Origin: Sycobia sp. Sy_11 | Lineage: Eukaryota > Arthropoda > Insecta > Hymenoptera > Epichrysomallidae | Length of the DNA stretch: 64,000 bases | NCBI GenBank assembly: GCA_018907035.1 | Contig: JACCIC010000344.1 | Location: 62,001-126,000, forward strand | Direction of reading: 5' to 3' | Part shown: positions 45,701 through 55,328 of the stretch, in pieces | Numbering within the stretch: the stretch's first letter is position 1 | Layout of the letters: each line of letters opens with the position of its first letter | The notes under the pieces: generated by a model | Database searches by the model: none | What the model saw: only the letters and a program-made list of their open reading frames with translations | What the model was told of the DNA's origin: nothing | Program-made: the position numbers and the translations under genes

Positions 45701-48700
45701 AGGATATTCTAAGTGAGTTTCTGCCGTCAAGAACAGCAGAAGGAAGTAAAGGCCGCATGACATCGACGAAATACCCCCAGACTCAAAACTTATGCCGTAT
45801 ATGGTACACGTCCGACCCACCTTACGAGGCAAGTAGCTTACCAACATTATGTATAAGAAGATTGAGCTGAGTCGTCTGCGGTAACCTACTTGCGTCAAGG
45901 CCTGCGTGCATATTCGTGAATCGCGTTAAAATCGGCCCCCACATATAATTGCCCTCTTTCGGGAATGCATATCCGAATAATGGATCACGTGTAGCCCTTT
46001 ATAAAGGGAAATGCATGCAAATTACTCTGCGTATGCTGTTTAAATTTTAGTTTGCTAAATTTACTGTATAAATAATTAAGACCAAGAAATGTCATGGAGA
46101 ATGCACAAGTAGATTTAGTTGATGTTTCTATATACAATGAGAGCTAGTAACATGATCGTAGTCGGTTGAAGAAGTGAGTACTTAATCATTATAGATTCAA
46201 CAAGGTAGTTCGTATAGGCGTCTCTACATAAAATATTTTCAAACGTGCACAAGTTACAATACTATGATTCGCTTACGTAATTTTAAGGGTGTGTCCTATT
46301 TGGAGGGGAAAAAGAAATTCAAGATGGGGCGCGGTGTACAGATTGATGCACGCTGAAACATAATGTGTCCGAGATGTCGACTAATGACGTATTACAAATA
46401 GTATACGATTAATTTATATTATATTACTCGAGGCCGTAAACTAGGAAAAACCTACAGTTCTTCGACAGATGGAACCAAAAAAGCGGGCGTGAATCAATGC
46501 AAGGATAATTTCTTTATTTATTATATCCTTTCATTTATATTCAGTTATGCGAATTAGAACCTTAAAAGTAGGATTATGAACACTACAAATACAAACAATA
46601 TAGATTGTGGATTTCCATATTATATAATTGCTTTTGAAAACGAGCCAAATAAAATTTAAATAAAAGAATCTAAAAGAAATTAAGAGAAACTAGTACCTAA
46701 TATATCGTGAACACTTTACTGCACATAAGGTTTACATATACTTACAATAAAGTTTGTCGATTAAGAATATATCTAATATTATTTTACACATAAACAGTAA
46801 TATGCAAAGAACTAGTAATAGTGTTTTATGAAACAAAAGTAATAGAAAACTATTGTTTCGGAGTAAAAGCAAATTCGCATATAATATAAGTATATTGTAC
46901 CAGATATTTGATGATCTTTCAAACTAAGCTGCTTAACAACGATAATAGCATGTACACATATACAATATACACACACTTAATAGTAATTAATTTACTTAAT
47001 GTACTAATGATCTTCACATAACATAACAAGTTTACCATTTATAAGGGTGTCTCAAGCGAATTCACCTGCTATAAATATATTTGAATATTATTAATATATA
47101 TTGCGGAATATATATATTATAACGACCGTTTTCGTGGTTGTGTATTTTGGCGACTTTAAAACCACTGCTTGCGCGCGATCGGGATTACCACGTTCGCGAA
47201 CCGCGAGAGTGCGCGGATTTTGAACGGAAAACGGAGCAACAAAGAGCATAGAGTGCTCTTCCTCATTCCTGCGCAATTCAGCCACGGAGAGTTTCGTATC
47301 GCATAGCAATACATTCTAACCTAGAACCACAGCCCCGGGCTGTCAATCTGTCGACAATCGTTTTAAAGAATGGATTTTGGCAAGTAGCATTAACGCCTGA
47401 AAGCCGTCCTATCATTGCCTTTACCGTAGCCGGAAAAGGTCTTTTCGAATTTAAGATAATGTCTTTTGGCCTGCACTCAGGACCAGCTACGTTTCAAAGT
47501 CTTTTAGACAGAGTAATAACTCCAGAAATGGCACCATATGCATTTGCATATCTTGACGATCTTTTTGTAGTCTCGTCTACTTTCGAGGAACATCTGGAAA
47601 ATTAAAAGAAGTTTTCAACTGCTTAAAAATTGCAAAATTAAATCCAGATAAGTGTTATTTTGCCCGTTCGAGCCTAAAATATCTAGGACACATTGTAGAC
47701 AAAAACGGTCTACTAACCGTTGTTTGTCGACTACAGACTGTCGTAGTTAATTTAGCACCACCACGAAACAAGAAAAAAATATAACGGTTCGTGTGCCTGA
47801 TATGGTACAGAACATTTATGAAAGATATCTCAAATATTGCCGCACCGTTACACCGTTTAACTAGGAAAAAAGCTAAGTGGTTTTGGGGAGAAGCAGAGCA
47901 AGGTGCGTTTGACAAAATCAAGCAGCTTCGCACAAACGCACCCGTCCTTTCCTGTCCAGACTGTAGCGGGCCGTTTATCCTGCAAACAGATGCCAGTAAA
48001 GAAGGACTGGGTGCAGCGCTTACACAAGCATACGAGAGCAGCGAAAGAGGCATCTCTTTTGCTAGTAGTACGTTTACTCACGTGTGGAAATTACGTGACT
48101 ATCTCGAAGGATACCATTTTATCGTACTAACGGGACCATCAATCGTTAAAGTGAATCAATAACATCGAAAATCCGCCTGGATGTTTAGCCCGCTGGGCAC
48201 TTGAATTGAGCAAATACGATTTCCAAATAAAATATCGTCTCGGAACAGATAATTTACTCGCAGACACATTATCCCGTCAACCATTAGCAATCGACACCAC
48301 CGAGATTACAGTAGAAGATTGGTATGAAAAAGTATAGAAAAATATGAAAAGTGATCCTGAAAATTATCCGGATTTTTGTGTAAAAAATTGACGTTTGTAC
48401 AAACATATTCTATACACTTTAGATTTTAAAGATAACAGGGACAATCTACAGTGGAAAGTTTTTGTACCTAAATCTAAACAAAACACAGTTCTAAACGAAG
48501 TACACAACGACCCGTTTGCCGGATACCTAGGAATCACAAAAATATTGGTAAAAATCTCTAAAAATTACTTCTGACCTGGGATGCTCCGTATGATAGCTAA
48601 AAATGTGAGTAATTGTGAGAACTGCCAAAAATTGAAATCGCAATAACAAGCACCAGGCGGTAAGCTCCATGCGACTCTAGTCGAACAACCGTGGGAGGTC

Positions 48701-49808
48701 GTAGCTGTAGATCTCATCGGACCACTTCTGAGATCGACAAATTAAACATCTGGCTGCTCATAATGCAGGATAAGTTAACAAAGTGGGTAGAGTGAAAGTC
48801 ACTGCAGAAAGCAAGAGCCGAGGCAATAACTCAAGCAGTAAAACAATAGATTGCACTACGATTCGGTTATCCGAAAATTATTATCTCCGATAATGAGAGA
48901 TAATTTGTCTCAAAAGAATTTATCGATATGTTGAAAAAAGATGGAATTAGTTATACGAGTTACAATTCGCATACAATATTGCCGTTTCCGAAACAACGGG
49001 TTTTACATCTGCATATTTAAATTTTGGACGTGAATTAAGAGCACACGGATCTCTTTTTCAGTTTCTCAACGGTCAAATTTCTGATATTATCGACGAACAC
49101 CGTATCAACAAATTACATGAGACAATAGAACTCATACGAAGTCAGTTAAATGTACGTAACATACACTCAATTTTTATTTTATTTTTATTTTTTCGTCTTT
49201 ATTAACACTAAGCACACATTTTTAGTTTATACTGCACACTATAGATACACGCTTCGCGCTCCCGCAAAAAGAGGGAGATGCGACGACCATGACAGCACAA
49301 TTTTATCAGGATCGTTACACGAATATTACTGTTACAAAATTTACGATATTTCCATCGCACACACGAAAATAATAATAAGTAAAAGTCAATAATATGATAA
49401 ATAATTTAAAGAACACAAAATTAAAGTAATATGTTACATTGCGTACGCGGTAAACATACCGAGAACGGGAAAAATCGCCACGACTACTGTAGAAGGTAGT
49501 AGTAACGCAACATATCTTCTCTCTTTACCGCTAGAAAGAGCAGAAAAGTGCGTGAGAGGGTACACATCTCGCGTGGCGAGAGAGAGGCTTTAGGCTATTA
49601 GGCTGGCGACAGCTATCCCCCTCTAATACATGCTCGCACGCACACTTCCGTACTCTCTTCGAACGACACACGCCAGCAGCGAATATCGTGGTATGAACGC
49701 AGAAACCACTACACTGCCGTGCGCATTTCAACATATACAACGGGTGTCTCAAACGAATTTACCCGCTGTATTTAATTTATAAATAAATTTGAATATTGTT
49801 AATGTTGA

Positions 49809-49860
<52 letters not shown>

Positions 49861-52800
49861 AAAAAATAATTGAATTATACTTTTGTCGACTGCATTAATT
49901 AATTAATTAATATATAATGTGTATATTATATTGTACATATATATACACATTTTAAATACGGTTTCTACTGAGAAATATTGTATTGGCGTGTATCCCGTTG
50001 CCTCAAGACGATTTCTATAGGCAGTTGTGTGTTCGAATGATAGAATACGATGTCCAGGTGTCTTTGGGCGATTTCTACGGGGAATACTGTATTTAGTTGA
50101 TAGAAAACAACGTTCAGGTATGAGGAAATCAACTTCTATGTGAAGATTCGTGTTGAGACAGTAGAATACGATATCATGTCTTTTCGAACGACTTCTACGG
50201 GGAGTATTGTGTCTAGCTTTCTTGGGACGACTTTTACTGGGATGTTTAGGTCTGTCGGGACAACTTCTACAGGGAGTTTCCTGTTCGGATGATAGAATGC
50301 GATTTCCAGATGATTTGGAACGACTTCCAGGGGGAGTGTCGTGTATAGTTGGTGGGAAACAATGTACAGAGATGTCAGTACGACTTCTATGAAGTGATTT
50401 GTATTCTATCAGTCGAACACGCACACTCCCAGTGAGAGTCGTCCCGGGATACCTGGGCATTGTATTCTACCTCCCTAATACAAAACTTTCTATAGCAATC
50501 GTCCCGAGACATATTCTATCGTCCAAAGATCTCGAGACTGTACTCTCGAGACACTCGGAGACATAGAAGTCGTATGTACTGTGTGTGTGTGTGCGCGCGC
50601 AATTTATATGAATCACACGAATGAACCAACGCATCGATCTGTCTGGCATCTTATCAGCTCCTATTGTTCTCTGTAGGCTATCTTTTATCTGGACCTGCAA
50701 TAGACTAAATATCCCGTACGCATCATCAGTGAAGAAGAAAAGACAAAGACACTGAAGAGTATAAATGAATTAAGAATCAGCGATATGACACTCTCTGTCG
50801 GGATCTGAAGCTGTAAAGACGTGTAAATAAAAAGTACTTGAATTAACTCCTCTTGTTCAATTGCTTTACTTTTCTTTATCAATATTTTGTGTTTCTCGCG
50901 TATTCATTCGTAAGCTTCGGACTATAAATACGGGTTCTCAAAATATAGTTATTTAACTCGCGCGCGTGCGTGTTAGTGTGTTGTATAAAATAGTCGGCAA
51001 AATATCAACTTTTTGAAGTATACGCTACATTAAAGCAACTTTTTATACAGCAGCGATGATAGGTCAATTACGGTCAATTATTTATAAAAATATAGATTTT
51101 TATATATAGAGTACTTTTTACTTAAATATTATTGAATTAATAATAAAATAAGTTAAATTAATAATAAAATATAAAAATAAAAATAAAAATACAATAATAT
51201 GTAAAATAAAAAATAAGAAATAATAAAAGTACTTATTCTATATTCGTAAAGGACAATCTGACTGCCCCACCACCTTAAATTTAGGATCACCTTCTTCTCC
51301 GACGTTTCGAACCGCTCCGGTTCATCTTCGGGAACTCAACTGACTAAACCGTAATACTTTATTTGAATACCGTCGTTAACTAATAAACTTAAATGCCTTT
51401 TTTTTTTAATGGAGCCGGCATTCACGAGTTAAACCGCGCCACGCCAGATTCGGTCTAAGTCTTCTAGACAGCCATCGGGACAGCACGTTTCGTGACCAGG
51501 CGTCCGCAAAGAGAATTCGTGACTTTCCTTTCGCTTCGCGTCCAACTTCTATTATCAGCTGTTGCCAGCCGTTGGAGAGGAGAAAGTGCCAAGAATAAGA
51601 CAAAAACTGCGACAACATCCTTTAATATTGCCCTCACAAAATGTGGCTACAATGTCCTTAATACGTTGCACACATAGGGTTGCACACACTACGCATCCTT
51701 TTTTTTCATTCGCTGAAACACGTATGCGCCGAACTATAATATACAGGGACCCGCACTATTTCAAGTAACTCAAGGCTCACAGGTCAATAAAATATCGTGG
51801 CATAATATAGCTCGTGTGCCAGAAGGGTACTGACTGTGACGTCACATACTCGTACCTTCGCATTCCTTCTGGTGATTAAAACTGCTGCCTAAACCTGGTC
51901 ACAATTGTTCTAATAAATCATTAGCTACTTGATTGAAAACAGTGACAATAACACTTCACCAAGGAACTTACATTAAGATGCGTGCAAGTAGCTATATATA
52001 AAGAAGTCCGAGGGCAGATAGCGACAAAATGGATTCTTTATTAGCAGGAGTAAAATAATACGTGAAGTAGTACTCACGCCAAGAAAGAGAGGGGGAATAA
52101 AGAGATAAACAGAGAGAGAGAGAGAGAGAAAGAGAGAAAGAGAGAAAGAGAGAGAGAAATTTTCCTATTAAGAAAAAATGAAATGTTCAAACGATATTCA
52201 AGGTAATGTAAATCTTAGATTTATTTGAAAAACAAAATGCTTATGATACTAGTCCCGAAGTCGGATATAATCATTCGAGTACGCTGGACTGTTATTAATA
52301 GTTTAAGTTGATTATTTTGAGACGATATTCAACATAGTCGCCAGCTATAGGCCGCTGGTGGAATTTACTGTTAAGAGCATTAACTATGTATGCGCACGAC
52401 ACTGCGCGCATGATATACGGAGTCGACGCCGAACTCGGTTTCTAATCCCAATCAAATTAGAATAAGCCGCTTATAATGTAAGCGCGCCTAATTTTTCGAT
52501 GAAAGTAAGGTGATTTTCAACAGAAAACATGGCCTATATCCTTTCGAAGATGATGTAGATTATATATTTCGAATTTCAGAGCAATCGGTTCATTAATTAT
52601 ATTGGTTGTTTTGGTTATCGTGTACAAAGAAAATACGATTTTTCTTTTTAAATTAATATGGTAATAGGATTAGTATGAATTGTATAATATGATATGACAT
52701 GATATAATATCATATGACCTGATATATGATAGAATATGATTGTTCGTTTAAAATATTTGTAATACAAAATTATATTACTACAACTAAATTTATTGCTTTA

Positions 52801-54130
52801 ATGAATTCATTTCGGTAATTTCGTGAAAAATTAATTTCCAATCATTTGTCCTGTATTATTTCTTTACATACATCTCATTGTATATTTTGTATAGAAAGAT
52901 ACAACATCGAATGAAATTATATTGCAATCATTGAATCATATCACACTGTATTAGACACTCGGACTATCTTTAGCATAAGAATTTCATTAACCTATTACCT
53001 TAACTAAAAATCCACTTTACTTTAATATTGAAAATATAATGCATGACACTATTGTATATCCCAAATGATGCTTACGAACCTTAGGGAACTCATAACATTT
53101 AACCACTATAAGGTCTTTTCATTTAAAATCTTCCAATAATTTATCCTTCATATAAAATTAAAATGTTTTAAATATTTCAAAACATAAGATTATATATAAT
53201 ATTAATAAATATTTTTTTATTGGTCTTACAGTCCAAACAATTCAATCTAAAAATAAAATAAAAAATAAATAAAAATAAAAATAAATAAAAATAAAAATAA
53301 ATAAAAATAAAAATTAAATTAAAAATTAAATTAAAATTATAATCACAGTATAAAAATGTCCTTGTTTACATTTACCCCGGTAGACTAATCTGAAAATAAA
53401 ATATTAGCTGAAAAAATTCTTTGTTAGTAAAGTGCAGTCTGACTGTGCCCAACACCATTACCTAATTGAAGACTTGTCCAACATTTCGAGTTCGCTACGG
53501 CTCCTCATCAGGGACTTAACTCATATATAATATATAATATATAATATATAATTATATATAATATACGTGGCTAAAGCTAAATGAAACATGCACGAAGAGT
53601 GGATACCTAATTGAACCAATAAAAATGATTCTAAGGAGGCTTCATCCTAATCACCGATTAAAATTTCTATCTAATTATTAGTTGTTTAGAAAGCTGATAC
53701 ACAGTCGATCGATAATAAATATGCGATGACTTTACACTGTGGAATTTGGAAATAGCTAATATAAGATTGCATAAATAATAATACAAAAATTGATTACAAA
53801 TATAAACAGTTTTAGGAGATACTTATAATATTCTCTAAAAATCTGTAAAAAGAATTGTTTTTTTAGATAACTGAGAGATTGTTTACATAATAAAAAAATA
53901 TTAAACTTTATTACAAAGTGAGACATAAATTTTTGAAATCTTACCTTATTAAAAGCATCAAAATAATTCCTTCCGACAAGTTGTAATTGTAGAAATTCAA
54001 GACATTTCCTCATTAAAATATTGAAGAACTTAAAATACTCATAATCGCCTTTAACTAAATCACCAACAAAACATATCTGAATGTTCATAGCTTGTCCATC
54101 TTCTCTTCTACTAGAAATCAACTCTAGTGG
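34904..54130 (-). CDS. piwi: Piwi-clade Argonaute (Piwi/Aubergine-like), 5' end missing
   Basis: Six exons join in phase: 54130-53945, 45317-45147, 44765-44486, 36529-36177, 36041-35621 and 35547-34904 (stop TAG), giving 684 codons with no interruption. Order of parts: pre-PAZ/PAZ start ([11 protein letters not shown]), PAZ ([26 protein letters not shown]), linker ([15 protein letters not shown]), MID ([27 protein letters not shown]) and PIWI. The slicer residues are all visible: D in GFDVCHD, E in SGEEL, D in [11 protein letters not shown] in CQYAHKLAF. The protein should bind piRNAs and cut transposon RNA in the germline. It resembles the Piwi/Aub clade, not AGO3. About 200 N-terminal residues are not found. 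Two introns of ~8 kb are full of transposons. Confidence 0.9.
35621..36041 (-). CDS. piwi: piwi exon: MID and start of PIWI
   Basis: The acceptor TTTGTAG precedes ATC at 36041 ([12 protein letters not shown]). The donor is G|GTAAGA at 35620. It contains the MID 5'-phosphate pocket residues (Tyr and Lys of [10 protein letters not shown], Gln and Lys of VQLNCKIGG) and the first slicer Asp ([10 protein letters not shown]). The 73-bp intron downstream is spliced phase 1. Confidence 0.9.
36177..36529 (-). CDS. piwi: piwi exon: linker 2 / MID start
   Basis: The acceptor TTTTAG ends at 36530 and the donor AAG|GTAAAT begins at 36176. It starts with the two bases that complete Gly, then [20 protein letters not shown], a highly conserved Piwi segment, and ends SSSEAK. 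The upstream intron (36530-44485) is 7956 bp. Confidence 0.88.
36720..36756. repeat. (AAT)n trinucleotide run
   Basis: Short ataataataat run in the 8-kb piwi intron. Confidence 0.85.
36910..37450 (-). mobile_element. Mariner fragment
   Basis: On the minus strand, 37230-37340 reads as the transposase block around the first catalytic Asp (TGDETxVYRYD). It is followed by [12 protein letters not shown] and later [13 protein letters not shown] sequence. A C-terminal-looking piece (GDNINFDQ) lies at 36960-37010. Most of the DDE core between them is deleted. No terminal inverted repeats were found. Confidence 0.5.
37453..37480 (-). repeat. Isolated hammerhead-like fragment
   Basis: The reverse complement contains ATGACGAGCCGTAG and GAGCTCGAA, matching stem II and part of the core of the PLE motif, here opposite in orientation to the PLE fragment that follows. 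Confidence 0.45.
37500..37990 (+). mobile_element. PLE 3' fragment in piwi intron
   Basis: 37530-37680 matches the end of the GIY-YIG frame of the PLE at 18490-18660, with small deletions. It is followed by the same 3' region with hammerhead-like motif and T-rich tract. Only the last ~500 bp of the element is present. The mariner derivative at 38025-38987 is inserted in or beside its low-complexity tail, and the PLE tail resumes at about 39005-39060. Confidence 0.75.
37783..37822 (+). ncRNA. Hammerhead-like motif, second PLE copy
   Basis: Same order as at 18759: GTCC, CTGATGA, stem II, GAAA, CGTT, GGAC. One base of the stem II 3' strand is changed (GATCTC instead of GAGCTC), shortening that stem to GAG/CTC. 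Confidence 0.5.
38025..38987 (-). mobile_element. Internally deleted mariner with long inverted ends
   Basis: Flanked by TA (38023-38024 and 38988-38989). The ends are inverted over about 180 bp: cgaggtgtgttcaaaacgta on the left and its partner on the right, extending to the taacgttag block. Between them, on the minus strand, is the N-terminal half of a mariner transposase: HTH start [16 protein letters not shown] near 38780, then [18 protein letters not shown] near 38595. An abnormal junction follows, to the first catalytic Asp (DETWVYGYD near 38305). The remaining DDE core is lost. Confidence 0.8.
39071..39660. other. GC-richer LTR-like segment, unclassified
   Basis: Opens with TGTAACGC, a 7-nt loop and GCGTTACA (39071-39093), resembling the TGTAAC LTR ends elsewhere. 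Near 39630 it has tggcacccaac, a primer-site-like sequence. Composition contrasts with the AT-rich flanks. No coding homology is seen in its open stretches. It may be a solo LTR with adjoining leader; this is weak. Confidence 0.25.
39661..41249. other. AT-rich intronic spacer
   Basis: No transposon or exon was recognised. It is inside the 8-kb piwi intron. Confidence 0.6.
41250..41560 (-). mobile_element. Mariner transposase C-terminal fragment
   Basis: On the minus strand, [20 protein letters not shown] followed by [13 protein letters not shown] is the third catalytic block of mariner (normally YSPDLAPSDFFLF), preceded by a degraded N-terminal neighbour. No inverted ends were found. Confidence 0.65.
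41676..42961 (+). mobile_element. Full-length mariner, nearly intact
   Basis: 1286 bp bounded by TA (41674-41675 and 42962-42963). Terminal inverted repeats of ~28 bp share tgtgaataagtctttcccg, with the outer few bases (ttaggag / tcaggta) less well matched. It carries a transposase interrupted by a single stop codon, and it is inserted in the piwi intron opposite to the gene's direction. Confidence 0.9.
41848..42885 (+). pseudogene. Mariner transposase with one nonsense codon
   Basis: The start at 41848 ([14 protein letters not shown]) is chosen as the usual mariner start; an upstream Met at 41842 is also in frame. Two helix-turn-helix segments occupy residues ~5-110 ([36 protein letters not shown]). 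A WVPYEL linker follows, then the DDE core: D in TGDEKW, D in [10 protein letters not shown] in [13 protein letters not shown] with 34-residue spacing to the Asp of PSD. A TGA at 42505-42507 splits the gene; the frame is open on both sides, 345 codons in all. Many mariner relatives have Arg there, and CGA to TGA is a one-base change. Confidence 0.9.
43058..43750 (-). mobile_element. Mariner fragment, C-terminal half
   Basis: The left end tgggtgtacaaatatg follows TA (43056-43057). On the minus strand, transposase blocks run [18 protein letters not shown] (about 43640-43700), [13 protein letters not shown] (near 43420), [18 protein letters not shown] (near 43360) and a normal C-terminus SDGKYFE (near 43140). 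The N-terminal half is missing. Both D-to-G and PSD changes show an inactive copy. Confidence 0.75.
44110..44320 (+). mobile_element. Mariner C-terminal fragment
   Basis: Plus-strand remnants: LNWEVL near 44140, [20 protein letters not shown] near 44190-44250, then [10 protein letters not shown]. These match the last third of mariner transposases (D...YYLF, then SLAEQ). Frame changes interrupt it. It ends ~165 bp before a piwi exon. Confidence 0.55.
44486..44765 (-). CDS. piwi: piwi exon: distal PAZ
   Basis: The acceptor TTTCAG ends at 44766 and the donor G|GTAATT begins at 44485. It opens [20 protein letters not shown], includes [16 protein letters not shown] and [19 protein letters not shown], and ends [10 protein letters not shown]. 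These are the PAZ 3'-end-binding region and following linker. Confidence 0.88.
45147..45317 (-). CDS. piwi: piwi exon: proximal PAZ
   Basis: The acceptor GATAG ends at 45318 and the donor CAG|GTAAAT begins at 45146. It encodes [20 protein letters not shown] and then [17 protein letters not shown], a hallmark Piwi stretch. The downstream intron is 381 bp and the upstream intron 8627 bp. Confidence 0.88.
45480..47039. other. Intronic spacer
   Basis: Follows the piwi exon upstream boundary. 45560-45990 is GC-richer but has no recognisable homology. The rest is AT-rich with nothing seen. Confidence 0.55.
47336..47770 (+). pseudogene. Reverse transcriptase remnant (gypsy)
   Basis: Reads [38 protein letters not shown] and [20 protein letters not shown], then [20 protein letters not shown]. 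The catalytic YLDD is kept. The fingers region upstream of FWQV is missing. One base is lost near 47600. Confidence 0.8.
47791..48335 (+). pseudogene. RNase H remnant (gypsy)
   Basis: 47791-48162 includes [20 protein letters not shown] and [20 protein letters not shown]. After a deletion (the E-block is gone at [10 protein letters not shown]) the end resumes as [20 protein letters not shown] with [10 protein letters not shown] (48195-48280). Confidence 0.75.
48420..49160 (+). pseudogene. Integrase remnant (gypsy)
   Basis: The H2C2 zone is readable as [15 protein letters not shown] and CENCQKLKS (48505-48645). Core pieces are [11 protein letters not shown] (48705-48735) and [13 protein letters not shown] (48865-48900). 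The C-terminal piece includes [16 protein letters not shown] (49105-49150). At least five stops or shifts are present. Confidence 0.65.
49435..49830 (+). repeat. Probable 3' LTR, same family as 58240-58620
   Basis: Aligns end to end with 58240-58620: cgacgactactg... hairpin region, gagagggtacac, gctatccccctctaatac, and aacgggtgtctcaaacgaat at the right end. Its position after the gypsy integrase makes it a 3' LTR. Confidence 0.55.
49811..49859. repeat. (AT)n microsatellite
   Basis: About 50 bp of AT dinucleotide directly after the LTR-like repeat. Confidence 0.9.
49960..50620. repeat. ~60-bp degenerate minisatellite with inverted arm
   Basis: Units contain acgacttctacggggagt, a variable middle, gatagaatacgat and ccaggt, repeating every ~60 bp from 50008 to about 50400, with two shortened units near 50200-50265. 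From about 50400 the same unit appears in reverse complement (gtattctatcag, cactcccagtgagagtcgtc). The 185-codon minus-strand open frame follows the repeat (period 20 codons) and is treated as a by-product. Confidence 0.65.
50621..51240. other. Intronic spacer
   Basis: Includes a short gtgtgtgtgcgcgcgc run near 50581-50600 and AT-rich sequence. No gene or transposon was recognised. Confidence 0.55.
51241..51360 (-). mobile_element. Terminal fragment of a second PLE lineage
   Basis: Reverse complement of a PLE-type end: hammerhead-like motif (51297-51334) followed, in minus direction, by a gtggggcagtcagattgtcc block. That block corresponds to ggggacagtcagactgcact in the first lineage. No coding part is attached. 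A more decayed relative may lie at 57540-57690. Confidence 0.5.
51297..51334 (-). ncRNA. Hammerhead-like motif, second PLE lineage
   Basis: Minus strand: TTCC, CCGAAGA (CUGANGA with U to C), one extra T, stem II GAACCG/CGGTTC with GAG loop, GAAA, CGTC, GGAG. Stem II is six perfect pairs with a sequence unlike the first lineage, but in the same place. The core change probably abolishes cleavage. Confidence 0.45.
51361..53205. other. Intronic spacer with unclassified GC-richer segment
   Basis: 51405-51790 is GC-richer and carries short open stretches without homology. (GA)n runs at 52100-52160. The rest is AT-rich. No exon or transposon domain was recognised. Confidence 0.5.
53206..53515 (-). 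mobile_element. PLE 3' end, minus strand
   Basis: Reverse complement of the 18759-19140 region: hammerhead-like motif, ttagctgaaa block, A/T low-complexity tract and the gtaagaccaataaaaaa tail. No coding part remains. It lies in the 8.6-kb piwi intron, ~430 bp from an exon. Confidence 0.75.
53476..53515 (-). ncRNA. Hammerhead-like motif, third PLE copy
   Basis: Minus strand GTCC, CTGATGA, stem II GAG...CTC, GAAA, TGTT, GGAC. It differs from the first copy by two bases (GAACTC in stem II; GAAAT for GAAAC). Confidence 0.5.
53945..54130 (-). CDS. piwi: piwi exon: pre-PAZ
   Basis: The acceptor ATTAG ends at 54131 and the donor AAG|GTAAGA begins at 53944. It begins [20 protein letters not shown] and ends [11 protein letters not shown], matching the segment before PAZ in Piwi proteins. 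Both boundaries are phase 0. Exons 5' of this one were not found between 54134 and 64000, where transposons fill most of the sequence. Confidence 0.85.
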
Positions 54131-54184
54131 CTAATTTGGGAATTTTAATAATTATTCAATGTAAATAAATAAATAAACATATTA

Positions 54185-55328
54185 CTGTGCACAAATATGA
54201 GTAAGAATTTATTTATATCTTTGGAAATCTTTATTTATTTTTCTAAATCTAATTCACCGCCCTCAAAATCACCTTCCCCAGATGCAATGCAACTAACGCA
54301 ACGTTTTTTCCATTTTTCAAAACATTTATGTACTCGTATTCCGGAATGGCTATCAGTTGCTTCTTAGATTTGGCTTTTATTTCTTTAAACCAAGCAAACC
54401 GTGTCCTCGAAGTGGTCTTTTCAGTGTGCTGAACAGCAAGAATTCACACGGTGCTAAATCAGGCAAGTACGGAGGTTACAGAAGGATATTAGTTGAATTT
54501 TTGAACAAATTTGCACGTAAAATCAATGCAGTGTGAGCTGGTGCATTGTTGTGATGCAAAAACTAAGAGTGATCTTTTCATAAATCTAGCCTTTTGAGAC
54601 GAATAGCTTCACGCAAACGATGCATAACACTTAAATATTATTCTTTGTTAGTCGTTTGGCCTGTTGGAAGGAATCATAATGCACCAGACCACGATAATCC
54701 TTGAAAACAGCGAACATAATCTTGATTTTGGAGCGACTTTGGTGTGATTTTCTTCGGTTTCTGCTCTTCTTTGGCACGATTGATTGGAACGATCAATTGG
54801 AACAAGTCTCATCTCCAGTAATTGTGCGTTCCATCTTATCCTGATAGTCGAGATTTCACTATTTTTAGGCACAAGATGTCGTTCAAAATCGTGTTGATTT
54901 GAATCGTTTCATTTGAAATTCCAACAATATCTACAAGCGCTCTAGTAATGAATCGACGATTTTGCAGAACCCATTCATTGATTTTGTCGATGTGTAGTCC
55001 ATCAGTAGATGCTTTTGTTCGTCTTTTATATAGTTTTCTTCAACGCGTTCTCGACTTTTAATAATTTGTGTCAATCAAAAATACTTGTTTTGGATATTGA
55101 CTTCTCACCAAAGGTCATCTGCAACATTCTGAACGTTTTGGCGGCCTATATTTATTTTATTATTTCATGGTACTTCTTTGTTGAATACTTTCAGACATTA
55201 TAAAACACGAAAAGACAACTTTTCTTTATTTACAAAATACAAGCATAACTTTTGTCCAAAAAACATTTGTGCGAATTGATAAACCCGGGAAGTTTGAATT
55301 AAAAAGTCTTACTCATATTTGTACACAG
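54185..55328 (-). mobile_element. Complete but decayed mariner
   Basis: Bounded by TA (54183-54184 and 55329-55330). The inverted ends share ctgtgcacaaatatgagtaa and its partner (cttactcatatttgtacacag). On the minus strand, transposase blocks are readable in pieces: VLQNRRFITRAL near 54965, the KDYRGLVHYDSF block near 54680-54700, and FEKWKKRCVSCIASGEGDFE near 54260-54320. Several stops and shifts are present. The N-terminal HTH is mostly gone. Confidence 0.8.

Larger units (their letters stand above)
47040..49830 (+). mobile_element. Decayed Ty3/gypsy element in piwi intron
   Basis: A short 5' remnant (gggtgtctcaagcgaattca at 47045-47065) matches the end of the segment at 49435-49830 (gggtgtctcaaacgaattta), consistent with 5' and 3' LTRs. 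A leader at 47105-47330 contains ttggcgac, a possible primer site. RT, RNase H and integrase remnants follow. gag and protease are absent. Confidence 0.65.

Noticed and set aside
49903..50460. 185-codon minus-strand frame with repeated Arg/Ser/Pro motifs
   Set aside because: It simply tracks the ~60-bp minisatellite, whose period is a multiple of three, and has no recognisable domain or splice context.
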